Positions 53,990 through 64,000 of a stretch of DNA of 64,000 nt are shown here, piece after piece. The translations under genes and the position numbers were made by a program. The stretch spans positions 186,001 through 250,000 of the forward strand of contig NZ_JAUSXG010000001.1 in assembly GCF_030815855.1 (NCBI RefSeq), in the 5' to 3' direction. Position 1 is the stretch's first letter; each line of letters begins with the position of its first letter. The notes under the pieces were generated by a model. It was not told the origin of the DNA, did no database searches, and saw only the letters and a list, made by a program, of their open reading frames with translations. This DNA is from Variovorax paradoxus (GTDB lineage Bacteria; Pseudomonadota; Gammaproteobacteria; Burkholderiales; Burkholderiaceae_C).

Positions 53990-55177
53990 TTACTTCGAAA
54001 GCATTCGCATCGCTTCTTCGAGGCCCCGCAGCGTGAGCGGGTACATGCGGTTGGACATGAGCTGCTGCATCACCGCGATGCTCTGCCGGTACTGCCACAC
54101 GCCCTGGGGCTCGGGGTTGACCCACGCGAACTTCGGAAAGGCGTGCGTCAGGCGCTGGATCCACTCGGCGCCGGCCTCTTCGTTGTTGTATTCGACGCTG
54201 CCGCCGGGCTGCAGGATTTCGTAGGGGCTCATGGTCGCGTCGCCGACGAAGATGAGCTTGTAGTCCTTGTTGTACTTGCGCAGGATGTCCCAGGTGGCGA
54301 ACTTCTCGGAGAAGCGGCGCTTGTTGTTCTTCCACATGAAGTCGTACACGCAGTTGTGGAAGTAATAGAACTCCAGGTGCTTGAACTCGGTCTTCACGGC
54401 CGAGAACAGTTCCTCGACGCGCTGGATGTGCTCATCCATGGTGCCGCCCACGTCCATCAGCAGCAGCACCTTGACGTTGTTGTGGCGCTCGGGCCGCATC
54501 TTGATGTCGAGGTAGCCGGCATTGGCCGCGGTCGAGTGGATGGTGTCGTCCAGGTCCAGCTCTTCCTCATGGCCTTCGCGCGCGAACTTGCGCAGCCGGC
54601 GCAGCGCCACCTTGATGTTGCGCGTGCCGAGTTCCTGGCTGTCGTCGTAGTCCTTGTAGGCGCGCTGGTCCCACACCTTCACGGCGCTCTTGTTCTTGCC
54701 CGCGCCGCCGATGCGAATGCCTTGCGGGTTGTATCCGCCGTGGCCGAAGGGCGAAGTGCCGCCGGTGCCGATCCACTTGCTGCCGCCCTCGTGGCGCTCC
54801 TTCTGCTCTTCGAAGCGCTTCTTGAGCGTTTCCATGAGCTCGTCCCAGCCCATCTTCTCGATCTTGGCTTTCTCTTCGGCGGTGAACTCGCGCTCCAGCG
54901 TTTTCTTGAGCCAGTCGAGCGGCACTTCCTTGGTGAAGTCGGTGAGCATCTCCACGCCCTTGAAATAGGCGGCGAAGGCGCGGTCGAACTTGTCGTAGTG
55001 CTTCTCGTCCTTGACCAGCGCGGTGCGCGAGAGATAGTAGAAGTCGTCGAGGCCGTAGGCACCGTCGGAGTTCGGTCCCACCACGTCGGCCTGCAGCGCC
55101 TCGAGCAGCGTGAGGTATTCCTTGACCGACACCGGCAGCTTGGCCGAACGCAGCGTGTAGAAGAAATCGATCAGCAT
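53990..55177 (-). CDS. VWA-domain protein (CoxE-like), MoxR partner
   Basis: 395 aa from the ATG at 55177. N-terminal helical domain ('MLIDFFYTLRSAKLPVSVKE', 'DFYYLSRTALVKDEKHYDKF') and a C-terminal von Willebrand A fold. The MIDAS position reads 'LLMDVGGTMDEH' (D-x-G-G-T) instead of the canonical D-x-S-x-S, which may weaken metal binding. Such proteins act with MoxR ATPases as chaperones in metal-centre insertion or complex assembly. Encoded downstream of moxR here. Confidence 0.88.
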   Translation of the reverse strand: MLIDFFYTLRSAKLPVSVKEYLTLLEALQADVVGPNSDGAYGLDDFYYLSRTALVKDEKHYDKFDRAFAAYFKGVEMLTDFTKEVPLDWLKKTLEREFTAEEKAKIEKMGWDELMETLKKRFEEQKERHEGGSKWIGTGGTSPFGHGGYNPQGIRIGGAGKNKSAVKVWDQRAYKDYDDSQELGTRNIKVALRRLRKFAREGHEEELDLDDTIHSTAANAGYLDIKMRPERHNNVKVLLLMDVGGTMDEHIQRVEELFSAVKTEFKHLEFYYFHNCVYDFMWKNNKRRFSEKFATWDILRKYNKDYKLIFVGDATMSPYEILQPGGSVEYNNEEAGAEWIQRLTHAFPKFAWVNPEPQGVWQYRQSIAVMQQLMSNRMYPLTLRGLEEAMRMLSK

Positions 55178-55200
55178 GGCGGCTTTCCTTGGGCTTCTCT

Positions 55201-55797
55201 TCAGCTTCGCGGCTTGTCGAGCAGGTAGAGCAGCTGGGCCTTCACCTCGGGCCACTCGCCCGCGCGCAGGCTGTACATGACGGTGTCGCGGATGGTGCCG
55301 TCGCGGCGCATCGCGTGCCCGCGAATCACGCCGTCTTTTCTTGCGCCGAGCCGCTCGATTGCCTGCTGCGAAGCGAAGTTGAAATTGTCGGTGCGCCAGC
55401 CCACCACATTGCAGCCGAGGGTATCGAAGGCATGCGTCAACATGAGCAGCTTGCAGGTGGTGTTGACGTGCGTGCGCTGGCAGCGCCTGGCATACCAGGT
55501 GTAGCCGATCTCCACGCGCTTCACGCCCGGCAGGATGTCGTGAAAGCTGGTGCTGCCGAGCACGGTGCCGGTTTCGGCCTCGGTCACGGCAAACGCGAAG
55601 CGGTGGCCGGCTTCACGGCCCTGCAGCGCGGTTTCGATGTAGGCGCGGGTTTCGTGCGGCTCCGGCACGGAGGTGACGCGCAGCTTCCAGAGCTCGCCGT
55701 CGGCCGCGGCGGCGCGCAGGCCTTCTTCATGGCCGAGCGAGAGCGGCACCAGGGCCAGGTCGCGCGCCTTCAGCGTGACAGGTTCGACGAACGCCAT
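55201..55797 (-). CDS. GNAT-family acetyltransferase (RimJ/RimL-like)
   Basis: 198 aa from the ATG at 55797. Acetyl-CoA fold: 'RFAFAVTEAETGTVLGSTSF', 'VEIGYTWYARRCQRTHVNTT', 'CNVVGWRTDNFNFASQQAIE', 'RLGARKDGVIRGHAMRRDGT'. The pattern is that of N-terminal or small-molecule acetyltransferases of the Acetyltransf_3 group. Lies between the VWA gene and a small membrane gene on the same strand. Confidence 0.88.
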   Translation of the reverse strand: MAFVEPVTLKARDLALVPLSLGHEEGLRAAAADGELWKLRVTSVPEPHETRAYIETALQGREAGHRFAFAVTEAETGTVLGSTSFHDILPGVKRVEIGYTWYARRCQRTHVNTTCKLLMLTHAFDTLGCNVVGWRTDNFNFASQQAIERLGARKDGVIRGHAMRRDGTIRDTVMYSLRAGEWPEVKAQLLYLLDKPRS

Positions 55798-55820
55798 CTT
55801 TTCAACCTCTTCGGAATTTT

Positions 55821-56072
55821 TCAGCGCGGCGGCTTGCCGTACTTGCGGTCGTACCAGGCGCGCGCCAGTTGCACGCCACCGCCGCCGCCCACGCCGATCA
55901 GCAGAATGCCGAAGATCTCGCGGTTGCCGTAGCCGTTGGGGCCGAAGGCATCGAGGCCGAGCTGGAGCCCGATCCAGCGGCCGAGCAGCGCACCCGCGAC
56001 GAACAGCACGGCCTGGGCCACGCCCAGCTTGAGCAGCTGGCCGACGGGGTGCGGTGCCTGCTGCTGGCTCAT
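55821..56072 (-). CDS. Small membrane protein
   Basis: 83 aa, two hydrophobic stretches ('LGVAQAVLFVAGALLGRWIG', 'REIFGILLIGVGGGGGVQLA') and a basic end. No family name. Located between moxR and the acetyltransferase gene. Confidence 0.7.
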   Translation of the reverse strand: MSQQQAPHPVGQLLKLGVAQAVLFVAGALLGRWIGLQLGLDAFGPNGYGNREIFGILLIGVGGGGGVQLARAWYDRKYGKPPR

Positions 56073-56133
56073 AAGGCAACCCCCGTGCTTCGCACTGCGG
56101 CGCGAGCCCTCTTCGAAACGGCCGGGCGGGGGC

Positions 56134-56988
56134 TCATCGGTTGTTGCGCTGCATGAAGACGAGCTTCTCGAACAGCGTCACGTCCTGTTCGTTCTTGAGC
56201 AGCGCGCCCACCAGCGGCGGCACGGCCACCTTGTCGTCCTTGCTCTGCAGGGCTTCGAGCGGAATGTCCTCGGCCACCAGCAGCTTGAGCCAGTCGAGCA
56301 GCTCGGAGGTGGAAGGCTTCTTCTTGAGGCCGGGCAGGTTGCGCACGTCGTAGAAGGTCTTCATCGCGGCCGTGAGCAGTTCCTGCTTGAGGCCGGGGAA
56401 GTGCACCGCCACGATGCTTTTCATCGTCTCGGCGTCGGGGAACTTGATGTAGTGGAAGAAGCAGCGGCGCAGGAAGGCGTCGGGCAGCTCCTTCTCGTTG
56501 TTGGAGGTGATGAAGACCACCGGCCGGTGCTTGGCGCGGATGAGCTCGCGCGTCTCGTAGCAGTAGAACTCCATGCGGTCGATTTCGCGCAGCAGGTCGT
56601 TCGGGAATTCGATGTCGGCCTTGTCGATCTCGTCGATGAGAAGCGCCACCGGCTGGTCGGCCGTGAAGGCCTGCCAGAGCACGCCCTTGACGATGTAGTT
56701 CTGGATGTCCTTGACGCGCTCGCCGCCGTCGACGTCCTTGAGCTGCGAGTCGCGCAGGCGGCTCACCGCGTCGTACTCGTAGAGGCCCTGCTGCGCCTTG
56801 GTGGTCGACTTGATGTGCCACTGCAAGAGCGGCAGGCCGAGCGCCTCGGCCACTTCCTCCGCCAGCATGGTCTTGCCCGTGCCGGGTTCGCCCTTGACGA
56901 GCAGCGGGCGCTTGAGGGTGATGGCGGCATTGACGGCCAGCATCAGGTCCTGGGTAGCGACGTAGTTGTCTGAGCCCTTGAATTTCAT
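56134..56988 (-). CDS. MoxR-type AAA+ ATPase
   Basis: 284 aa. Walker A 'GEPGTGKTMLAEEVAEAL', Walker B 'ALLIDEIDKADIEFPNDLLR', sensor 1 'PVVFITSNNEKELPDAFLRR' with the arginine finger, lid domain at the end. MoxR ATPases remodel protein complexes together with VWA partners, one of which is encoded 0.9 kb downstream. First gene of the minus-strand series. Confidence 0.93.
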   Translation of the reverse strand: MKFKGSDNYVATQDLMLAVNAAITLKRPLLVKGEPGTGKTMLAEEVAEALGLPLLQWHIKSTTKAQQGLYEYDAVSRLRDSQLKDVDGGERVKDIQNYIVKGVLWQAFTADQPVALLIDEIDKADIEFPNDLLREIDRMEFYCYETRELIRAKHRPVVFITSNNEKELPDAFLRRCFFHYIKFPDAETMKSIVAVHFPGLKQELLTAAMKTFYDVRNLPGLKKKPSTSELLDWLKLLVAEDIPLEALQSKDDKVAVPPLVGALLKNEQDVTLFEKLVFMQRNNR

Positions 56989-57150
56989 GAGTGGACGGGA
57001 GGCAAGGTGAGAAGGCAGGGTGGAGAAAAGAACACACTCGATTCGATCCGCGCAGCCTCTTGGGGGGCTTGCCGGGGGTCCCGGGAGACCCTTGCATATA
57101 ATCGAATGTTGATTCGAAAAACTGTAGCTCCACGAGATTGTGCGCGCAAA

Positions 57151-57843
57151 ATGAACAAGTTGTTGACCACGATGTTTGCCTTCGCTGTCGCTTGCGTGAC
57201 GGTCTCAGCGCAAGCCCAGCAAGTCACGGGCAAGGCCCAGGACGGTTCCAAGAAGGTAGCGATGTGCGTGGGTTGCCACGGCATCATCGGCTACCAGGCC
57301 AGCTTTCCGGAGATCCACAAGGTGCCGATGATTGCCGGCCAGAGCGCCAGCTACATCGTCTCGGCCCTCACCGCCTACAAGGGCGGCGACCGCAAGCACC
57401 CCACCATGCGCGCGATTGCCGACAGCCTGAGCGAGCAGGACATCGCCGACCTGGCCGCCTACTACAGCCAGCTGGGCCTGAAGGAAGGCGATGCACCGCC
57501 GGCCGCGCTGGCCAAGCCCATGCCCGACAACGTGCAGGCGCTGGTGTCGCGCGACAAGGACAACAGCTGCACCAAGTGCCACGGCGCCAACTTCAACACG
57601 CCGAACGACGGCACGGTACCCAAGCTGGCCGGCCAGCATGCCGACTACCTCTTCGTGGCGCTCAAGTCGTACCGCGTCAAGAACAACCTGCACCTGGGCC
57701 GTTCGAACGCGGTCATGGCGCAGCAGGTCGAGCCCAAGAAGTTCACCAACGCCGAACTCAAGACGCTCGCCAGCTACATCAGCTCGCTGCCCGGCGAACT
57801 CAAGACAGTGCCGGAATCGCGCATCCACCGCGCTCCGCAGTAA
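57151..57843 (+). CDS. Dihaem cytochrome c (c4-like)
   Basis: 230 aa from the ATG at 57151. Signal peptide ('LLTTMFAFAVACVTVSAQAQ') and two class I cytochrome domains with haem sites 'CVGCHG' and 'CTKCHG', and Met-bearing loops ('IAGQSASYIVSALTAYKGGD', 'LAGQHADYLFVALKSYRVKN'). Periplasmic electron carrier, typically to oxidases. Divergent from moxR. Confidence 0.92.
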   Translation: MNKLLTTMFAFAVACVTVSAQAQQVTGKAQDGSKKVAMCVGCHGIIGYQASFPEIHKVPMIAGQSASYIVSALTAYKGGDRKHPTMRAIADSLSEQDIADLAAYYSQLGLKEGDAPPAALAKPMPDNVQALVSRDKDNSCTKCHGANFNTPNDGTVPKLAGQHADYLFVALKSYRVKNNLHLGRSNAVMAQQVEPKKFTNAELKTLASYISSLPGELKTVPESRIHRAPQ

Positions 57844-57862
57844 GCGCTGCAGCCGCCCCATG

Positions 57863-57891
57863 AAGAAAGCCCGCATCGAGCGGGCTTTCTT
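57863..57891 (+). terminator. Rho-independent terminator after the cytochrome gene
   Basis: AAGAAAGCCCG / CGGGCTTTCTT with a 7-base loop; the 3' arm ends in T-rich sequence. Works in both orientations, separating the cytochrome gene from convergent pcaG. Confidence 0.88.
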
Positions 57892-57912
57892 GTTTGCGGG
57901 GCCAGTTGTGGT

Positions 57913-58524
57913 TCAGACGTCGAAGAACACCGTCTCGTCCGCGCCCTGCATGCGGATGTCGAAGCGGTAGCTCACCGCGCCGCCTTGTTCCACGCGCTCC
58001 GCAACCAGCGTGTGGCGGCGCTCGGCCGGCACGCTGGCCAGCACGGCGTCTTTGGCATTGGCCTCGGCCTCGTCGCTGAAGTACACGCGCGTGAACGCAT
58101 GCAGCAGCAGCCCGCGCATCAGCACGATCACGTTGATGTGCGGGGCTTCGCCCGGTGTTTCGGCACCCGGCTTCACGGTGTGGAAGACAAAACGGTTCTG
58201 CGAATCGGTACCCGTGCCGGTGCGCCCGAAGGCGCGAAAGCCGATGTCGCGCGCCTCGGCCGGGGTTTGCGGATAGTTGCCTTCGCCGTCGGCCTGGCTG
58301 ATCTCGACCAGCGCATCGCCGATCGGGTTGCCGTCGCCGTCGATCACGCGGCCCTCGAGCCGGATGCGCTCGCCGGCGGCGTTGTCCAGCGCCACGACCG
58401 CGTCGAAAGGCTGGTTGAAGTCGTAGCCGTATTGCGTGGCCGTAAGGCCGTAGGCGAAGTAGGGGCCGACGGTCTGGGAGGGGGTCTGGCCGAAGTCGGC
58501 TTCCTGGGCGCTCATCAACGTCAT
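57913..58524 (-). CDS. pcaG: Protocatechuate 3,4-dioxygenase alpha subunit
   Basis: 203 aa from the ATG at 58524 (AAGGAGAC upstream). Intradiol dioxygenase fold: 'SQTVGPYFAYGLTATQYGYD', 'IRLEGRVIDGDGNPIGDALV', 'GEAPHINVIVLMRGLLLHAF'. The alpha subunit lacks a full iron site and assembles with PcaH. Cleaves protocatechuate to beta-carboxymuconate. It starts 20 bases after pcaH. Confidence 0.94.
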   Translation of the reverse strand: MTLMSAQEADFGQTPSQTVGPYFAYGLTATQYGYDFNQPFDAVVALDNAAGERIRLEGRVIDGDGNPIGDALVEISQADGEGNYPQTPAEARDIGFRAFGRTGTGTDSQNRFVFHTVKPGAETPGEAPHINVIVLMRGLLLHAFTRVYFSDEAEANAKDAVLASVPAERRHTLVAERVEQGGAVSYRFDIRMQGADETVFFDV

Positions 58525-58544
58525 GGTGTGTGTCTCCTTCTGGC

Positions 58545-59276
58545 TCAGCGGTTCTCGAACGGCGTTTCGTCGGCGCCGCGCAGCACGATGTCGAACTGAT
58601 AGCCCAGCGCGTAGCCTTCCTCGGTGATGTCGAGGCTGAAATCGGCGATCAGGCGGTTGCGGTAGCGCTCGGGCGTGCCGGTGATCATCGGGTCGTACTG
58701 CAGCAGCGGATCGCCCGGGAAATACATCTGCGTGACGAGGCGGCTGGCAAAACTCTGGCCGAACAGCGAGAGGTGGATGTGCTGCGGGCGCCAAGCATTG
58801 GGATGGTTGCCCCAGGGGTAGGCGCCGGGCTTGATGGTGAGAAAGCGGTAGCGGCCTTCGCTGTCCGTCAAGCAGCGGCCCGCGCCCAGAAAGTTGGGGT
58901 CGAGCGGCGCATCGTGCTGGTCGACCTTGTGCACATAGCGGCCCGAGGCATTGGCCTGCCAGAGCTCCACCAGCGTGTTGGCCACCGGGCGGCGGCGCTC
59001 GTCGAGCACCTGGCCGGTCAGGATCATGCGTTCGCCCAGCGGCTCGCCGTTCTTGCGCGCATTGCGCGTCAGGTCGTGATCGAACTCACCAATGCTGTCA
59101 TGGCCGTAGACCGGCTGCTGCAGCTCGCCCAGTGAGGCTTTCAGCGGAACCAGCGGCTTTTGCGGGCCGCGCTTCACCGTGGATTTGTAGCCGGGGTAGA
59201 CGTAAGAAGGGTGGGCTTCCCAGTCGCGCGGCGTGAGGATGGCGGAGGGCGCCTTGGTTTGCGTGGGGGTCAACAT
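58545..59276 (-). CDS. pcaH: Protocatechuate 3,4-dioxygenase beta subunit
   Basis: 243 aa from the ATG at 59276 (AGGAGAC upstream). Iron ligands are all visible: Tyr in 'SGRYVHKVDQHDAPLDPNF', Tyr in 'PGAYPWGNHPNAWRPQHIHL', and His-x-His in 'QHIHLS'. Catalytic subunit of the intradiol dioxygenase of the beta-ketoadipate pathway. pcaH-pcaG order is standard; no other pca genes follow, so the rest of the pathway lies elsewhere. Confidence 0.96.
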   Translation of the reverse strand: MLTPTQTKAPSAILTPRDWEAHPSYVYPGYKSTVKRGPQKPLVPLKASLGELQQPVYGHDSIGEFDHDLTRNARKNGEPLGERMILTGQVLDERRRPVANTLVELWQANASGRYVHKVDQHDAPLDPNFLGAGRCLTDSEGRYRFLTIKPGAYPWGNHPNAWRPQHIHLSLFGQSFASRLVTQMYFPGDPLLQYDPMITGTPERYRNRLIADFSLDITEEGYALGYQFDIVLRGADETPFENR

Positions 59277-59369
59277 GTCGTTGTCTCCTGTCGTGGGACG
59301 AATCGAATCCGGAAGCCGAACTTTAGAAGTCCCATCCGATGATGTAAATTGAAGATTGATTCGTTCTGA

Positions 59370-59384
59370 ATAACCAACGGTAAT
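59370..59384. promoter_or_regulatory. Candidate PcaQ operator ATAACC-N3-GGTAAT
   Basis: Near-palindrome in the pcaH-pcaQ gap. The described PcaQ motif in rhizobia is ATAACC-N4-GGTTAA, so this is a close but shorter-spaced match. It overlaps the first possible pcaQ start codon. Confidence 0.5.
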
Positions 59385-60382
59385 TGAAAAACCCCGCCGA
59401 CCTTCGCCAGGATTTTCTGCGCAACGTGCAATTGCGCCACTTGCGCTGCCTCGTGGCGGTGGCGCAGGAGCGCCATTTGGCGCGCGCCGCCGAGCGGCTT
59501 TCGCTGAGTCAGCCGGCGGTCTCCAAGACGCTGGCCGAACTCGAAGCCATCGTCGGGACGCGCCTGGTCGAACGCAGCAAGGCCGGCCGCCGCGGCGTGC
59601 AGGGGCTCGCACCGGCCGGCGAGCAGCTGCTGGCCCACGCCCTGCGCGTGCTCGAGGCGCTCGACGCCAGCGCGCAGGCCGTGGCCCCGACTTCGGGCGA
59701 GCGCGTCGAGCGGCTGCGCATCGGCGCGCTGCCGAGCGTGGCGCCTGCGCTGCTGCCCACGGCGCTCGCGCGCTTTCGCGAGCGCTGGCCCGCGGTGCAG
59801 ATCGTGGTCAAGAGCGCGGCCAATCCGGTGCTGCTCGACGAGCTGCGCGCGGGCGAAGTCGACCTGGTGGTAGGCCGCATGAGCGACCCGCGGCTGATGG
59901 GCGGGCTCAGCTTCGAACTGCTCTACACCGAGCCGCTGGTGTTCGCCGTGCGCGCGGGCCATCCGCTCGCGGGTCGGTCTGCGCGCGCGGTGTCGGTACA
60001 GGCGGTGCTGGACTATCCGCTCGTCGTGTATGGCGAAGGCACGATCCCGCGCCACAACACCGAAAGTTTTTTGTCGGCGCGCGGCTTGGCGCTGCCCGCC
60101 AACGCGTTGCAGACGCTCGACGTGGCGGTGGCGCGCGGCCTGCTGGCGGTTTCCGATGCGGTCTGGATCACGCCGCTCGGCGCCGCGCGCGGCGAGCTGG
60201 CTGACGAGCGTCTCGTCAGGCTGCGCATCGAAACCGCCGGCACCGACGAGCCCGTGGGCCTGCTGCTGCGCAGCGAGTCCGAGCCCTCGGCCCTGCGCGG
60301 CGCCATGGCCGCGCTGCTGCGCGAAGGCGCGAAGCAGCAGGGCGCGCCTCCCACCCGATCCCTGAAAAAGCCGCTGGCTTGA
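59384..60382 (+). CDS. pcaQ: LysR-family regulator PcaQ
   Basis: 332 aa if started at TTG 59384, the first codon after an in-frame TAA; a GTG at 59426 would give a start nearer the usual LysR layout. HTH 'VQLRHLRCLVAVAQERHLAR', 'AAERLSLSQPAVSKTLAELE', and a PcaQ-type effector region ('GALPSVAPALLPTALARFRE', 'LLRSESEPSALRGAMAALLR'). Divergent from pcaHG, the typical arrangement. Responds to beta-carboxymuconate-type intermediates in known members. Confidence 0.9.
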   Translation: MKNPADLRQDFLRNVQLRHLRCLVAVAQERHLARAAERLSLSQPAVSKTLAELEAIVGTRLVERSKAGRRGVQGLAPAGEQLLAHALRVLEALDASAQAVAPTSGERVERLRIGALPSVAPALLPTALARFRERWPAVQIVVKSAANPVLLDELRAGEVDLVVGRMSDPRLMGGLSFELLYTEPLVFAVRAGHPLAGRSARAVSVQAVLDYPLVVYGEGTIPRHNTESFLSARGLALPANALQTLDVAVARGLLAVSDAVWITPLGAARGELADERLVRLRIETAGTDEPVGLLLRSESEPSALRGAMAALLREGAKQQGAPPTRSLKKPLA

Positions 60383-60416
60383 TCCGCGAAATGCGCGAAG
60401 CCTGGGGGCGAGTCGA

Positions 60417-60851
60417 TCAATCCTTTGTTGCGCGGCGTTGCACGCACGCGACATAGCCTTCGCCGTCGGGCGCGCGGCCGGCTCGCTGGCTCTCCCACAT
60501 CATTTGCCCGAGGCATTCCATCGCCTCGTGATGCGCATCGAGCAGCGAACCGCGGCGGGCAGCCAGCAACTCCACGGCCTGGCGGATGCCGCGCGGCTGG
60601 TCGATCGAGCATTGCTCGCTGATCGAGAGATGCATCGACAGATGCAGAAACGGGTTCTCTCGGCCGCTCGAGCCGTCGTACACGCGCGCAACTGCCGCAT
60701 CGGCATCGGCCAGGTCCTCGTGGTATTCGGGATGCGCGTCGATCCATCCCGCGGCAATCGTCTCGAGGGCTTCCATCGGCAGGCCTTGCCGGTGCTTCGC
60801 ATACACGTCGCAGAAGAAGCGGCGCACGTCTTCCTGGGAGGGGTTGAACAT
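60417..60851 (-). CDS. DUF1841 family protein
   Basis: 144 aa from the ATG at 60851. 'MFNPSQEDVRRFFCDVYAKH', 'HPEYHEDLADADAAVARVYD', 'ENPFLHLSMHLSISEQCSID', 'HEAMECLGQMMWESQRAG' are characteristic of this conserved beta/gamma-proteobacterial family of unknown function. His-rich conserved motifs hint at a metal site (DinB-like), unproven. Confidence 0.88.
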   Translation of the reverse strand: MFNPSQEDVRRFFCDVYAKHRQGLPMEALETIAAGWIDAHPEYHEDLADADAAVARVYDGSSGRENPFLHLSMHLSISEQCSIDQPRGIRQAVELLAARRGSLLDAHHEAMECLGQMMWESQRAGRAPDGEGYVACVQRRATKD

Positions 60852-61139
60852 ATCTATATGAGGAGCCGAGAGGGAGAAGAGAAAGGTGGGGAGATGCGCG
60901 TGTGGAGGGGCCCGAAACACGCCCGATGTTCCGGTAGCACGACGTTACATCGTTACGTAACGAACGGCTAAAAGACCCTCGCAAGGGGCGTTTTCAGCGC
61001 GGCGCCTCGCCCCTGAAACGAAAAAATATCTATATAAATCAACGACTTGCCTCGTTCTTGGTACCGTGGCGAACAACTGTTAACGAATTGGCACGCCAGT
61101 TGCCCCTGTACATGCATCTTTTGTCACACAGGGGCCCCC
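60852..61139. other. Regulatory region upstream of the giant surface protein
   Basis: 288 bases. Contains the palindrome CGTTACGTAACG (60951-60962), two ATATCTATAT boxes (60851 and 61026), an A/T-rich block and the sigma-54 promoter. No gene supported. Confidence 0.6.
61089..61103 (+). promoter_or_regulatory. Sigma-54 (RpoN) promoter
   Basis: TGGCACG-CCAG-TTGC matches the -24/-12 consensus (TGGCACG-N4-TTGC) exactly. The ATG at 61140 lies 37 bases beyond, leaving a short leader. Confidence 0.8.

Positions 61140-64000
<2,861 letters not shown>

Overview
The window looks like a chromosomal segment of a GC-rich beta-proteobacterium of the Comamonadaceae, most likely Variovorax. This is an inference from gene content and order (tripartite tricarboxylate transporters with Bug-type receptors, an oxalate-CoA module, pcaHG with a LysR regulator, tamAB next to moxR/VWA genes) and from an interspersed repeat at 38.5 kb whose style I associate with that genus. 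It has two very different halves joined at a tRNA-Arg gene near 26.4 kb.

Left half (1-26.36 kb): an accessory island. It carries three large RHS polymorphic-toxin genes with nearly identical cores: one 5'-truncated by the window edge (+), one complete (+) and one complete (-). Each ends in a different tip and each is followed by a small gene, the usual layout of a toxin with an immunity protein. The second RHS has an HExxH metalloprotease-like tip and its partner carries a signal peptide. Between and around them lie decayed genes (ligD, an MDR dehydrogenase, a pRiA4b ORF-3 protein), two XRE regulators, a small mobilisation module (relaxosome protein plus MOB relaxase, preceded by palindromes and direct repeats that look like oriT), an alpA regulator whose leader is duplicated 6.4 kb away, an IS66 element, an HNH nuclease-like gene, and a tyrosine integrase abutting the 3' end of tRNA-Arg(CCU). 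This is the layout of an integrative mobilisable island whose distal end is outside the window.

Right half (26.4-64 kb): ordered catabolic and housekeeping genes. From 27.0 to 46.3 kb is an extended oxalate module: a TTT transporter (tctC-tctB-tctA) with a cytidylate-kinase-like/BON protein, a Crp/Fnr regulator divergent from oxc, two frc genes separated by a PAS-only protein, a SucCD-like CoA ligase pair, a fumarylacetoacetase-family hydrolase, a ketopantoate-reductase-like enzyme, pyruvate kinase, a CbbR-like LysR regulator and an OxlT-like MFS transporter. Four TTGA-N6-TCAA palindromes sit in its intergenic regions and fit the FNR-like recognition helix of the Crp/Fnr protein, so the whole block may be one regulon. 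Two paralogous ~79-aa helical proteins bracket it.

From 46.6 kb on: a LysR regulator, a small membrane protein, tamB-tamA, a VWA protein, a GNAT acetyltransferase, a small membrane protein and a MoxR ATPase (all minus strand), a dihaem cytochrome c, pcaG-pcaH with divergent pcaQ, a DUF1841 protein, and finally the first 2.86 kb of a giant repetitive surface protein (Asp-Ala repeats followed by GGDLL-type repeats) behind a consensus sigma-54 promoter; it runs off the window.
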